Shown here piece by piece: positions 42,801-50,261 of a stretch of DNA of 64,000 bases (position 1 is its first letter; each line of letters begins with the position of its first letter). The notes beneath the pieces were generated by a model. That model worked only from the letters and a program-made list of their open reading frames with translations, was not told the DNA's origin and ran no database searches. Made by a program: the position numbers and the translations under genes. This stretch comes from Paracholeplasma brassicae (GTDB taxonomy: Bacteria; Bacillota_I; Bacilli_A; Acholeplasmatales; UBA5453). The stretch lies in NCBI RefSeq assembly GCF_000967915.1, contig NC_022549.1, forward strand, positions 372,001-436,000, in the 5' to 3' direction.

Positions 42801-43677
42801 TGATTATTTCTACAGTTATGGTGGTATGTATGACAGCGAAGATCAATTAACTTACAATAAATACAATCAAGAAGGTCTAGCACGTGATGATTGGCGTAGA
42901 GATAACGTTAACCGATTAGTAGAGAGTATCAATGAGATTGTAAAAACACACAACCAGCAAAAAACAGATTACGTCAAATTCGGTATATCACCATTTGGTA
43001 TTTGGAAAAATGGTGGGGTTGATGGATCGAATACCAATGGCATGTCAAGCTACAGTGCTCAATACGCAGATACTAAGAAGTGGGTTGATGAGGGTTGGCT
43101 TGATTACATCATGCCACAACTCTACTGGGAGTTTAATCATAGCGTTGCACCATTTGCCGATTTGGTTGACTGGTGGGTTAACGTAACTAGAGCGGCGGGT
43201 GTTGATCTCATTATAGGTCATGGTTTTTATCGTTTTGCTGATAACACATGGCACGATGAGAATGAATTAATCGAGCAATTGCGATACACGAGTCAATTTG
43301 ATGTCATTAAGGGGAGTTCGTTCTTCACTTATAACACTTTAGTTAGTTCGGATTTGGAAGTTACACAGACTCTAAATCGCTTAAATAATCTCTATTGGAC
43401 TGCACAACCAGGTTTTCCATGGGCATCTAATGTCACCCCTGGCGGCACTGATCCGGTTTGTGGTGATGACGAAATTCTAGTTGATGGTAGTTGTGTATTA
43501 AAACCAATTGAATGTGACAATGGAGAAATTATTGATGGCGTCTGTGTGCCAGATAAAACAGAAGAACCAAATAATCGTAGTGAACAACAACGCGTTGCAT
43601 TAATCGTTGCTTCAAGTGCAGTTGGTGTGGCTGTTGTTTCATTAACAATGTTCTTTGTGCTTAAGAAAAGAAAATAA
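39898..43677 (+). CDS. Surface-anchored protein with two GHL10 glycosidase domains
   Basis: A 1259-residue exported protein: signal peptide (about 1-20), GHL10 domain A (about 45-415, IHFDDYFYPYSG), four Ig- or OmpL47-like beta modules (about 425-785), GHL10 domain B (about 795-1170, VHFDDYFYSYGG), a Cys-rich stretch with two CxxxxxxxDGxCV repeats, an Asn/Glu linker and a C-terminal membrane helix ending FFVLKKRK. Both GHL10 domains keep the FDD motif and the SPFGIWKN segment. By analogy with DigH I infer hydrolysis of peptide-free peptidoglycan strands at the cell surface. Tandem GHL10 domains in one chain are unusual to me. Confidence 0.87.
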   Translation: MKRIITLLSLILGVWAASSLRPTLEERPIEFQSEAFTINDYVEKDREFRAVWVATVFNLNMPLHVNQTQYKDAFIAVVNQIKKYNMNAMIFQVRPMNDAFYASDYAPYSKYFTGSEGADPGWDALSWMIDYAHQQGIEFHAWLNPYRVANSSMSKETYLNTLHQDNFAKQNPDYVVAGKPNDSGVYPYILDPGRPEVKTYIRDVVKELMDNYDVDGIHFDDYFYPYSGIYDAEDQTTYNLYNENNLSRADWRRENVNDVVRGVMQDVTAYNEANNQMVRFGISPFGIWKNKSSDPAGSETNGMQSYSAQYADSKKWVEEGWLHYINPQVYWNMSHSLAPYDKVVSWWADVTRGTGVDLIIGHGIHNGSSWTAYEIQNQLIYNQQFPEIKGSAFYSFSYLNSTNVNNVKANLWKNMPLSQWDYSNIESPVVTLTGEKEGNTYKTDVTLTATSSHDIYYRLGDNDWVLYEEPLVFQTQGTHTIYLKAVTLNGDESLVEGYNVVINKENNDVPEITIVGTPSGSNYLVGAQAVITANNMENLWVAINHGSVGVYQKYTGPIVLDDLGASGRYFIRTKTITSEGVESIEKTLLVTVVPDCYPKPTIQLNGVGQNGFYQSLEVTIDKETEVQYKINDGNYQTYTEMLTFDESGEYTIYYRNNDGCKLEYNETFTIDKEAPIGPNVELDGTLEGDFYVTETYVSFTHDDQDVLIYYRYYDAFNVIPTAWTLYQEPVKFGKNTMFTVEYYAVDQALNQSQREQVRFKMNLKPVEDNLFVTRNGSVVNYRGTDTPILLPKTYTEKEQEVRAVWVSTVSNIDLDRLSTIDGYKAQLITMLDVVKQNNFNTIFFQTRPMNDSFYPSEHAPFSRYITGVEGKDPGFDILEFVIKEAHQRGIEVHAWLNPYRVSTGTQDKLSQLSLLSDDNFAKKNPDLVIADKQGKLILNPGEPQVRAYIGNVVSELITNYDVDGVHFDDYFYSYGGMYDSEDQLTYNKYNQEGLARDDWRRDNVNRLVESINEIVKTHNQQKTDYVKFGISPFGIWKNGGVDGSNTNGMSSYSAQYADTKKWVDEGWLDYIMPQLYWEFNHSVAPFADLVDWWVNVTRAAGVDLIIGHGFYRFADNTWHDENELIEQLRYTSQFDVIKGSSFFTYNTLVSSDLEVTQTLNRLNNLYWTAQPGFPWASNVTPGGTDPVCGDDEILVDGSCVLKPIECDNGEIIDGVCVPDKTEEPNNRSEQQRVALIVASSAVGVAVVSLTMFFVLKKRK

Positions 43678-43678
43678 T

Positions 43679-44719
43679 ATGGAAAAACAAATCAAAGAAA
43701 TTCTTTTAAGAGGCGTATTGAATAAAGCCTTTCCAGGTGGACAATACGGTATTCTTGAAAATGGTGTGATTACCACAGGCCATTTTGGTTACAAAGAGAA
43801 CTTAGATGAACAAATAGAAACAACAGGTAGTGAAGTATATGACATTGCTTCACTATCTAAGGTTGTTTCAACGACCATTCTTATCTTTAAATTAATTGAA
43901 ACAGGCAAACTTAAACTCGATACTCAAATTCATGACTATTTACCAGTCGCATTTAAAGGTATTACCGTCTATGATTTATTGACCCATACGAGTGGGCTTG
44001 ATGCAGACATAAAAAAAGCCAATCTCCTAGAATCTAGAGAAGAACTATTGGAGAAGCTATTTCAAAGTCAGCCTGATCAGTCAAAAAAAGGGACAATCGT
44101 TTATTCGGATATAGGCTTTATGTTGCTTGGGTTATTAATCGAAAAAATAAGTGAAAAAACATTAGATGTGTACGCAAAAGAAGTTATTTTTGATCCACTT
44201 AATATGAGAAACACATCATATCATCCAAACATCCATGATGCTGCACCAACCGAGTACCGAACCTCACCTGTTTTTACTGGGCTACTTAGAGGTAAGGTGC
44301 ACGATGAAAAATCCTTCGCATTAAACGGGGTTTCAGGTCACGCTGGTGTCTTTTCAACAGCCTATGATTTATCTTTATTTATGAAAGCGCTTGTGGAAGA
44401 TCGGTTTGTATTAAACAAAGAAACGGTCGAGCTAATGTCTCTTTCACAAATTGAAGGATTAAATCAATTTGGTGTGTTAAAACACCGTGCTTTAGGGTAT
44501 GAAAAACCAACCAAAGAAAGTGTGTTTAAAGCTTATCGAATGGCGATGATTACCCATACGGGTTTCACGGGATGTCATTTAATCATTAATAAAGAAAAGA
44601 AGTTCGGATTTGTCTTATTAACGAATGCGGTTCATCCCAAAAGAGAAAATAATCAAATTTTTTCTTACCGTGATGAAATATCAAACGTTATCTTAGAGAA
44701 ATGGGAGGAAACAAAATGA
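43679..44719 (+). CDS. Serine beta-lactamase-family hydrolase (AmlB/EstB-like), cytoplasmic
   Basis: A 346-residue class C/S12-type serine hydrolase with SLSK (SxxK, about residue 57), YSDIG in place of YxN (about 141), and HTGFTG in place of KTG (about 291). No signal peptide, so it is probably cytoplasmic. In Bacillus subtilis a beta-lactamase-like gene (amlB, formerly ybbE) lies with the MurNAc-peptide catabolism genes murQRP-amiE-nagZ-namZ; the same association here suggests cleavage of peptide or ester links in muropeptides, not resistance. Starts one base after the upstream stop, with a weak ribosome site. Confidence 0.82.
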   Translation: MEKQIKEILLRGVLNKAFPGGQYGILENGVITTGHFGYKENLDEQIETTGSEVYDIASLSKVVSTTILIFKLIETGKLKLDTQIHDYLPVAFKGITVYDLLTHTSGLDADIKKANLLESREELLEKLFQSQPDQSKKGTIVYSDIGFMLLGLLIEKISEKTLDVYAKEVIFDPLNMRNTSYHPNIHDAAPTEYRTSPVFTGLLRGKVHDEKSFALNGVSGHAGVFSTAYDLSLFMKALVEDRFVLNKETVELMSLSQIEGLNQFGVLKHRALGYEKPTKESVFKAYRMAMITHTGFTGCHLIINKEKKFGFVLLTNAVHPKRENNQIFSYRDEISNVILEKWEETK

Positions 44720-47496
44720 AAAAAGGCATGGTTTTACTTTTTATCGCGATTGTCAGTTTATCTTTGGCAAGTTGTAAGAAGAAAACAACACCAATTGAGC
44801 TTACAACCACCACAAAGGATTTAGTTATGGTCGTTGGAGACGTTAAAAATATCAGCGTAGAAACCAACGATAAGAAGGGCGTGACTTATACAGTCTCGAA
44901 CCCGAGTATGCTTGAAGTAGATGAAAACGGAAAAGTAACTGCGATTGCGCATGGGACGACTGAAGTTATCATCACATCAAACACAGATCAAAAAGAGAGT
45001 CTTACCATTAAAGTAACGATTCATAAAGATGTTGTTATTTCTTTAGAACATGACACCATCATGGTAATGGTTGGTAGCACTAAAGAATCACAAGTGACAT
45101 CAACAGACCCACTCGTCTATAAATCATCAAACGATGACGTATTTAGCGTAGATGAAAATGGACTTATAACAGGGATGTCTAGTGGGACTGCTCAGTTAGA
45201 AATCACTACCACACTAAATCCAAATGTGAAAAAAGAAGTGACAATCGTTGTGGAAGATATCCCTAACTCACTTGATAATAATGTCTTCTTAGTTGATCAA
45301 AATGTGACTGAAGAAACGGTTGTATATAATGAAATGACTTATCTAAAAGGCTACAGTTTATTTAGCAGTATAGAAGAAGCCCTTTTAAGTGCTAAAGAGC
45401 ATACTGTAATCACAGTTTTAGAAGGCAATTATAACGACGATTTAGTAATTGAAGAGTCAATTACGCTTGTATCAGAAAATGCGACAATCGGTGGGAAACT
45501 AACCGTTAAAGCTGATGACGTTGTTGTTAGAGGCTTTTCGTTTGAAGGTTCTGGTAGCATCTTAAATGAAGGACACATCAAAGGTTTGGTTGTTGAAGAC
45601 AATACCTTTAAGGATACAATGTCTACCTCGATTTCATTAAATCATGTGTCATTTGTTACTATCACAAACAATGTCATTAATGGTAGTCAAACGGCAATTT
45701 CAATTGAAAATTTCATTGATGGCGACTTTGTAATTAGTAAAAACACAATCACTGATGTTGATAACGCGGTTGTGATTAAGGCAGGCAGCGAATATGCCTT
45801 AGAAACAACCTTTAAAGTTGAAAGAAATACCATCGATCAAGTGGGATTAGGTGTTTCCTTTGATTTACGCTATGGTGACTTGCAAAAAGAAATATTTGCT
45901 TATGTTCGATTTAATACGATTTCAAATGCTACTGTACTTGCTAAACAAAGCGAAAATTCAGACGTTGATTTCACCCTAAACTATTGGGGCAGTGAAATCC
46001 CTAATTATGACAAATTTGAAAATATCAATGATTACCAATTAAGAGGTTATTATTCACTTGCATCATCAATTATTTCAGAAAATGCGTATAACCCATTAGT
46101 CCCAATTGTCATTGAGATATTAAACCCAATTGATGAATTAGTAATTGGAGAAGAATATCAACTTGAGTTTTCGTTATTACCTAGAGAAACAGATCCTTCA
46201 AGAATGCGTTGGATCACTTCAAATCCAAATACAATCTCTTTATCTAATGGGAAAATTACCCCAACTAAGAGTGGTGAGGTCACTGTAACACTAAGATCTT
46301 CAATAGACATTAGAGTAAAAACGACAATGGACTTAAAGGTGATGACAACCCCAGGTGTTGAATTATCTCTTAATGAACCATTAAATCAATTGACACCAGG
46401 TAAAACACTAAAATTAAATGCTTATGCGTTTCCTTATACAATTGCAAGTGAAGAACTTGTTTATGAATCGTCTGATCCGAGTGTAGCTAGCATTTCAAAT
46501 GACGGCATGATTCAAACGCATCAAGCAGGTGTGGTTACATTTAAAGTAAGTCTTTTAAGTGATGAAACGGTGTATCAAAGTTTAACTGCTGAAGTTTATG
46601 AATCACTGAGTGAAGACAACGTGATGGATGCGCTAACCATGTCGATGGTGATGTATTCGACACCTCATGAGTGGATGGTTTACGGCGTAGGGTTTAATTA
46701 CCTAGATTTCAAATATGAATCTGTCTCAAGATACCTGTTTGATGAAATTGATGTAAACAAAACGATGTTGTTGCCGATAGAGCATAGTATACGTCCGGGT
46801 TTCAAAAAGACGGAATTAAGTGAAGAGTTAAGGTACAACGATCAAAATATTCATTGGGTAGTAATTCATGAAACAGCAAACACAAATCCTGGTGGAGGAG
46901 CATTTTCGCATGCGAAATACCTGTGGGATTCATCATTCACAGGAAGTTCAAATGACCCTTCGTGGCATTATACAATGGATGATAAGACGGTATATCAGCA
47001 CATACCTGACGACGAAGTAGCTTTTCATGCTGGTGATGGCGGAAGTACACCTGGAAAAAACGGTATATATCTTGGCGGAGGAAACCGTAATGGGATTGGT
47101 ATCGAAACCTCAGTTGCTCAAGATGGCGATAACTACCGCGTTTGGCAACGAACAGCTAAATTTGCAGCAGAAAAACTTGTAAGTTATGGATTACCACTCG
47201 CTCACATGAGATACCATCAAGACTTCTCAGGTAAGGTTTGTCCACAGTCGCTTATCCGTGGTGGGCTAATTCCACTGTTCGAAGCACTTGCTTACTATGA
47301 ATATTTAATCGAAAAGAATTTCAGTGACTATAGCATTTCATTCGAATCACACGACACCGATTACGTTGATCACAGCGGCAGAGTTATTAATATGCCTGAT
47401 CGTGGATTAAGTGTAAGTTATACGGTGACGGTTTCAAACGGAAGTACGAATCAATCTAGAACATTCTACACTTATTTACCAGGTACAGTTCATTAG
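44716..47496 (+). CDS. Lipoprotein amidase: BIG2 modules, beta-helix and N-acetylmuramoyl-L-alanine amidase
   Basis: A 926-residue lipoprotein (lipobox LASC near residue 20). Two BIG2-type Ig modules (about 25-175) are followed by a parallel beta-helix with NosD-like repeats (about 220-440), two more BIG2 modules (about 460-640) and an Amidase_2 domain (about 705-860). Zinc residues fit VIHETAN, WHYTMDD and HQDFSGKVCPQ. Amidase_2 enzymes cut the bond between MurNAc and L-alanine. Being tethered outside, it would strip peptides from foreign peptidoglycan. I start at ATG 44716, after GGGAGGAA. The beta-helix, a fold that usually binds or cleaves polysaccharide, is an odd partner for an amidase. 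Confidence 0.9.
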   Translation: MKKGMVLLFIAIVSLSLASCKKKTTPIELTTTTKDLVMVVGDVKNISVETNDKKGVTYTVSNPSMLEVDENGKVTAIAHGTTEVIITSNTDQKESLTIKVTIHKDVVISLEHDTIMVMVGSTKESQVTSTDPLVYKSSNDDVFSVDENGLITGMSSGTAQLEITTTLNPNVKKEVTIVVEDIPNSLDNNVFLVDQNVTEETVVYNEMTYLKGYSLFSSIEEALLSAKEHTVITVLEGNYNDDLVIEESITLVSENATIGGKLTVKADDVVVRGFSFEGSGSILNEGHIKGLVVEDNTFKDTMSTSISLNHVSFVTITNNVINGSQTAISIENFIDGDFVISKNTITDVDNAVVIKAGSEYALETTFKVERNTIDQVGLGVSFDLRYGDLQKEIFAYVRFNTISNATVLAKQSENSDVDFTLNYWGSEIPNYDKFENINDYQLRGYYSLASSIISENAYNPLVPIVIEILNPIDELVIGEEYQLEFSLLPRETDPSRMRWITSNPNTISLSNGKITPTKSGEVTVTLRSSIDIRVKTTMDLKVMTTPGVELSLNEPLNQLTPGKTLKLNAYAFPYTIASEELVYESSDPSVASISNDGMIQTHQAGVVTFKVSLLSDETVYQSLTAEVYESLSEDNVMDALTMSMVMYSTPHEWMVYGVGFNYLDFKYESVSRYLFDEIDVNKTMLLPIEHSIRPGFKKTELSEELRYNDQNIHWVVIHETANTNPGGGAFSHAKYLWDSSFTGSSNDPSWHYTMDDKTVYQHIPDDEVAFHAGDGGSTPGKNGIYLGGGNRNGIGIETSVAQDGDNYRVWQRTAKFAAEKLVSYGLPLAHMRYHQDFSGKVCPQSLIRGGLIPLFEALAYYEYLIEKNFSDYSISFESHDTDYVDHSGRVINMPDRGLSVSYTVTVSNGSTNQSRTFYTYLPGTVH

Positions 47497-47582
47497 TATT
47501 TTCAAAAAAGTTTCACGGTATTGAAAAAAACATTCAAAAGTTGTAAGAATGCGCACTTTGTGTGATAAAAACCAAAATTGCA

Positions 47583-47611
47583 TTGACAGCGCTTTCAATA
47601 TTACATAGAAT
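47583..47611 (+). promoter_or_regulatory. Consensus promoter overlapped by a perfect cre site
   Basis: -35 TTGACA (47583-47588), 17-base spacer, -10 TAGAAT (47606-47611). TGACAGCGCTTTCA (47584-47597) matches all 14 positions of the CcpA consensus TGWNANCGNTNWCA and overlaps the -35, the classical arrangement for catabolite repression. The 160 bases between the amidase and the next gene hold nothing else. Confidence 0.7.
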
Positions 47612-47656
47612 GAAGTTGAAGATTCAACATTTAGGAGGAAAAAGAAAAAGTTAGTC

Positions 47657-50038
47657 ATGTTTTTATTACTAGGATTAAGCCTAGTGCTAGCTCCAGGGCG
47701 TTATAGCGCTGCTGAGAGTGAAGAATTAATTGATCTATACCCATACGATCAAGAAGCTTGTTTATTAGCAACAAGTGAATGTACAGAAACGAAAGTTGGC
47801 GATTCGTTCTTCGATGCAATTTACAATGGTTATCGATATAACCTCACCAGAGGTTCTGTACGATTTACAAAAGATTTTGAAGATGATAATAACGATGGTG
47901 TTTATTCAGCTTTAGAAATTACTGCGATGAGTTACAGTGCATTTGCATCTTTTATTATCAACGATAGGGAAGAAGCTTATGTTTTATCGAGTCAAAACAA
48001 TAGAGCTGACTTAACTGCTGGTGTCTCTCATTTAATCTATAGTTATTTTGATGAAAACGGTAAACTATATTTATTTGAAGACGCTGTACATACTTACTTA
48101 ATCGTCAATGAGGGAACTGCTGAAACACCAGATTTTCGTCTTGCGACTACAGCAGAAGAAGTTACTTATAATGCTGCTGAGACAAAACCGGAAAATATGA
48201 AGCTATCCAATATCCGCATTTTAATGGATAGTGAAGCTGCAAGAGGTTATGTTATTGAGGAACTTAAGTTTGCCTCATTTACTAAATTAGGCGTTGACAC
48301 ATCCGTTGAATTGGATCCTGAAAAGTGGTCTGATATTATCGATGGAAACCCAACGAACGTTACTATACCTGCGGGTCACTCTGTTTTTAGTTTTGGTGCG
48401 AGAGACCGAGGAGGGAATATAAAACCTCTAGGACTTATCAAGTCAATGCCTCAATCGATGGTTTCAGATAATACTTTACCACTTGAATTAATTTATGATG
48501 TTCAACCAGCAATATTTGAAGGCATTACAACACTTGATGATGATGCTTCAACTCCGGGTACAAACATCGTTGTTGACTACAACGCAAGTTTTGACTTACC
48601 GACAAGTGTTACTGCTTCATGGATCAAAATGAATGATGAAGATGGTTTGTTTATCAATGAAACTGAAAAATTAGATTATTCTGTTGAGATTGCTCAAGAT
48701 GGTGTTGTTTTAGAAACAATCGACTTTACTTATGACGCAGTTGAAGACAAATATATAGCGAGTGCTCCTGTGACTAAAGTCGACTCATCTGTGTTTGGTG
48801 CGGCTTATACAGCAACTTTCAAGGTAACAAATCCTGAAAATCAAGAAACAACTTACACAGCAGATATCGTGGTTGGTGTTATGCCTCCTAAATTTGTTGG
48901 TGTACAAGATCGTTTCTCTGATGAAGGTGTTTACGTTGACTTATTAGAAGGTATCACAGCTGACAATGGTTATGGTTTGGATATTACAAATACAATTAAT
49001 ATTTCAACACCAAGAGGTTTTAACTTCTATAGCCCTAAAGCTGGTACTTACACAATTAACTTAGACTTTACTTACCATGTGAATATTCCTGGAACTCCAG
49101 ATAAACTTGCACAAGTGATTTTTGGTGGTAATGCTTATAATATCACTAAAACTAATGAGAAGTTAGCGTCAGTAGCAAATGATATTTCTATGTTTACAGA
49201 TGTTACAAATCTAAAAACTTCAACATTTGGATGGAGTAGTGCTGGTGTTCTAATTGAAGTTGGTGGTGACGGTAAGGTTATCAGAACAATCGATAGACGT
49301 ACATGGGATCTTGAAGATGAAAATGGTAAAAATACTCCAGCGAATGCTCAAAACATGTTTGATGCATGGCTATCAGGGATTACACTTCAAGAAGGTGGCT
49401 TTGTGGCAATCATTGGTGTTAATAAAACCGCTGAATATAATGCAGCTAAAACATTAGTTTTTGGTGATACTGTTACAAGAACAGAATTTGAAGCTGGTAT
49501 TCCAGACTTTGATATTGACATTGTTAAATCAGCTTCATATGTACTAACAATAGATGATCTTACACCTCCAACATTAGTTGCTGTTGATAACAAATACACC
49601 GTTGTTGAAGGTTCATACGCTTCAGTGAATGATGCAATTCTTGCAAACGTTGTTGCAATCGATAATTTTGATTCTAGAAATGACATCGCATTATTCGTAA
49701 CTAATAATGATGGAATGTCATTGTCAACACCTGGTACTTACAATGTTGTTGTAACTGGTGAAGATAGTGCAGGAAACTCAGCAACTGTTTCATTCCAAGT
49801 AACTGTGGTTGCTAAAGAAATTACTGAAGGCAAAGTTGATGAAAAAGTCGAAGACGCAATGGATGATCTAAAAGATTACGTTGGCGACAATACATTAACT
49901 GAACAACAAATTAAAGATCTAATTGAAGCTCAAGAAGACGCTGTTGGAACTAGCTTAGTTGTAACAATCGTTGTTTCATTAGTATCAGCTGGTTTAGCAT
50001 TTGGTGCGGCATTCTTTGTACTAAAGAAAAGACCATAA
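47657..50038 (+). CDS. Surface protein with Ig-like domains and C-terminal membrane anchor
   Basis: A 793-residue exported protein without a recognised catalytic domain. After a signal peptide (LLLGLSLVLAPG) come an unknown N-terminal region (about 25-270), beta-sandwich modules, a region near 410-640 and an Ig/HYR-like module (about 645-725). A charged helix (EGKVDEKVEDAMDDLKDYVG) and a C-terminal membrane helix ending FFVLKKRP follow, the same anchor ending as in the 39898 protein. The start is problematic: AGGAGG at 47633 is 18 bases from ATG 47657, while an in-frame KKKLV stretch upstream lacks a start codon. Likely a scaffold or ligand-binding protein; role unknown. Confidence 0.75.
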   Translation: MFLLLGLSLVLAPGRYSAAESEELIDLYPYDQEACLLATSECTETKVGDSFFDAIYNGYRYNLTRGSVRFTKDFEDDNNDGVYSALEITAMSYSAFASFIINDREEAYVLSSQNNRADLTAGVSHLIYSYFDENGKLYLFEDAVHTYLIVNEGTAETPDFRLATTAEEVTYNAAETKPENMKLSNIRILMDSEAARGYVIEELKFASFTKLGVDTSVELDPEKWSDIIDGNPTNVTIPAGHSVFSFGARDRGGNIKPLGLIKSMPQSMVSDNTLPLELIYDVQPAIFEGITTLDDDASTPGTNIVVDYNASFDLPTSVTASWIKMNDEDGLFINETEKLDYSVEIAQDGVVLETIDFTYDAVEDKYIASAPVTKVDSSVFGAAYTATFKVTNPENQETTYTADIVVGVMPPKFVGVQDRFSDEGVYVDLLEGITADNGYGLDITNTINISTPRGFNFYSPKAGTYTINLDFTYHVNIPGTPDKLAQVIFGGNAYNITKTNEKLASVANDISMFTDVTNLKTSTFGWSSAGVLIEVGGDGKVIRTIDRRTWDLEDENGKNTPANAQNMFDAWLSGITLQEGGFVAIIGVNKTAEYNAAKTLVFGDTVTRTEFEAGIPDFDIDIVKSASYVLTIDDLTPPTLVAVDNKYTVVEGSYASVNDAILANVVAIDNFDSRNDIALFVTNNDGMSLSTPGTYNVVVTGEDSAGNSATVSFQVTVVAKEITEGKVDEKVEDAMDDLKDYVGDNTLTEQQIKDLIEAQEDAVGTSLVVTIVVSLVSAGLAFGAAFFVLKKRP

Positions 50039-50059
50039 TTAAATAGTTTAAATTAATTG

Positions 50060-50084
50060 GAAAGTTCCCATTTTGGGAACTTTC
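50060..50084 (+). terminator. Terminator after the surface Ig-like protein
   Basis: GAAAGTTCCCA and TGGGAACTTTC form a perfect 11-bp stem with a three-base loop, followed by TCTTCTTT. Confidence 0.7.
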
Positions 50085-50130
50085 TCTTCTTTGAAGAGAT
50101 ATTGATAAAAAAACGATCTGTGAAAATAAT

Positions 50131-50218
50131 TTTTCGAATGCGAAAATCCACACATTGATAGATAAAAGCACATTAAAACATAGTATAATGATAGTGTAAA
50201 AATGCTTACATACGTAAG
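50131..50218 (+). promoter_or_regulatory. Promoter of the solute-binding protein gene with two palindromes
   Basis: -10 TATAAT at 50184-50189, with no good -35. The inverted repeat TTTTCG-AATG-CGAAAA lies at 50131-50146 and the palindrome CTTAC-ATAC-GTAAG at 50205-50218, just after the predicted start. Both are operator-like. No gene is visible between 50085 and 50261. Confidence 0.45.
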
Positions 50219-50261
50219 TATCTAGCATAAAAACTTTTTAAATAAAGAGAGGGAGTTAAGA

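Noticed and set aside
43679-44719. Antibiotic-resistance beta-lactamase
   Set aside because: No signal peptide, altered YxN and KTG motifs, and placement in a cell-wall catabolism run; better read as an AmlB/EstB-like hydrolase.
47500-47535. Terminator after the amidase gene
   Set aside because: TTTTCAA/TTGAAAA arms are weak, widely spaced and not followed by T residues.
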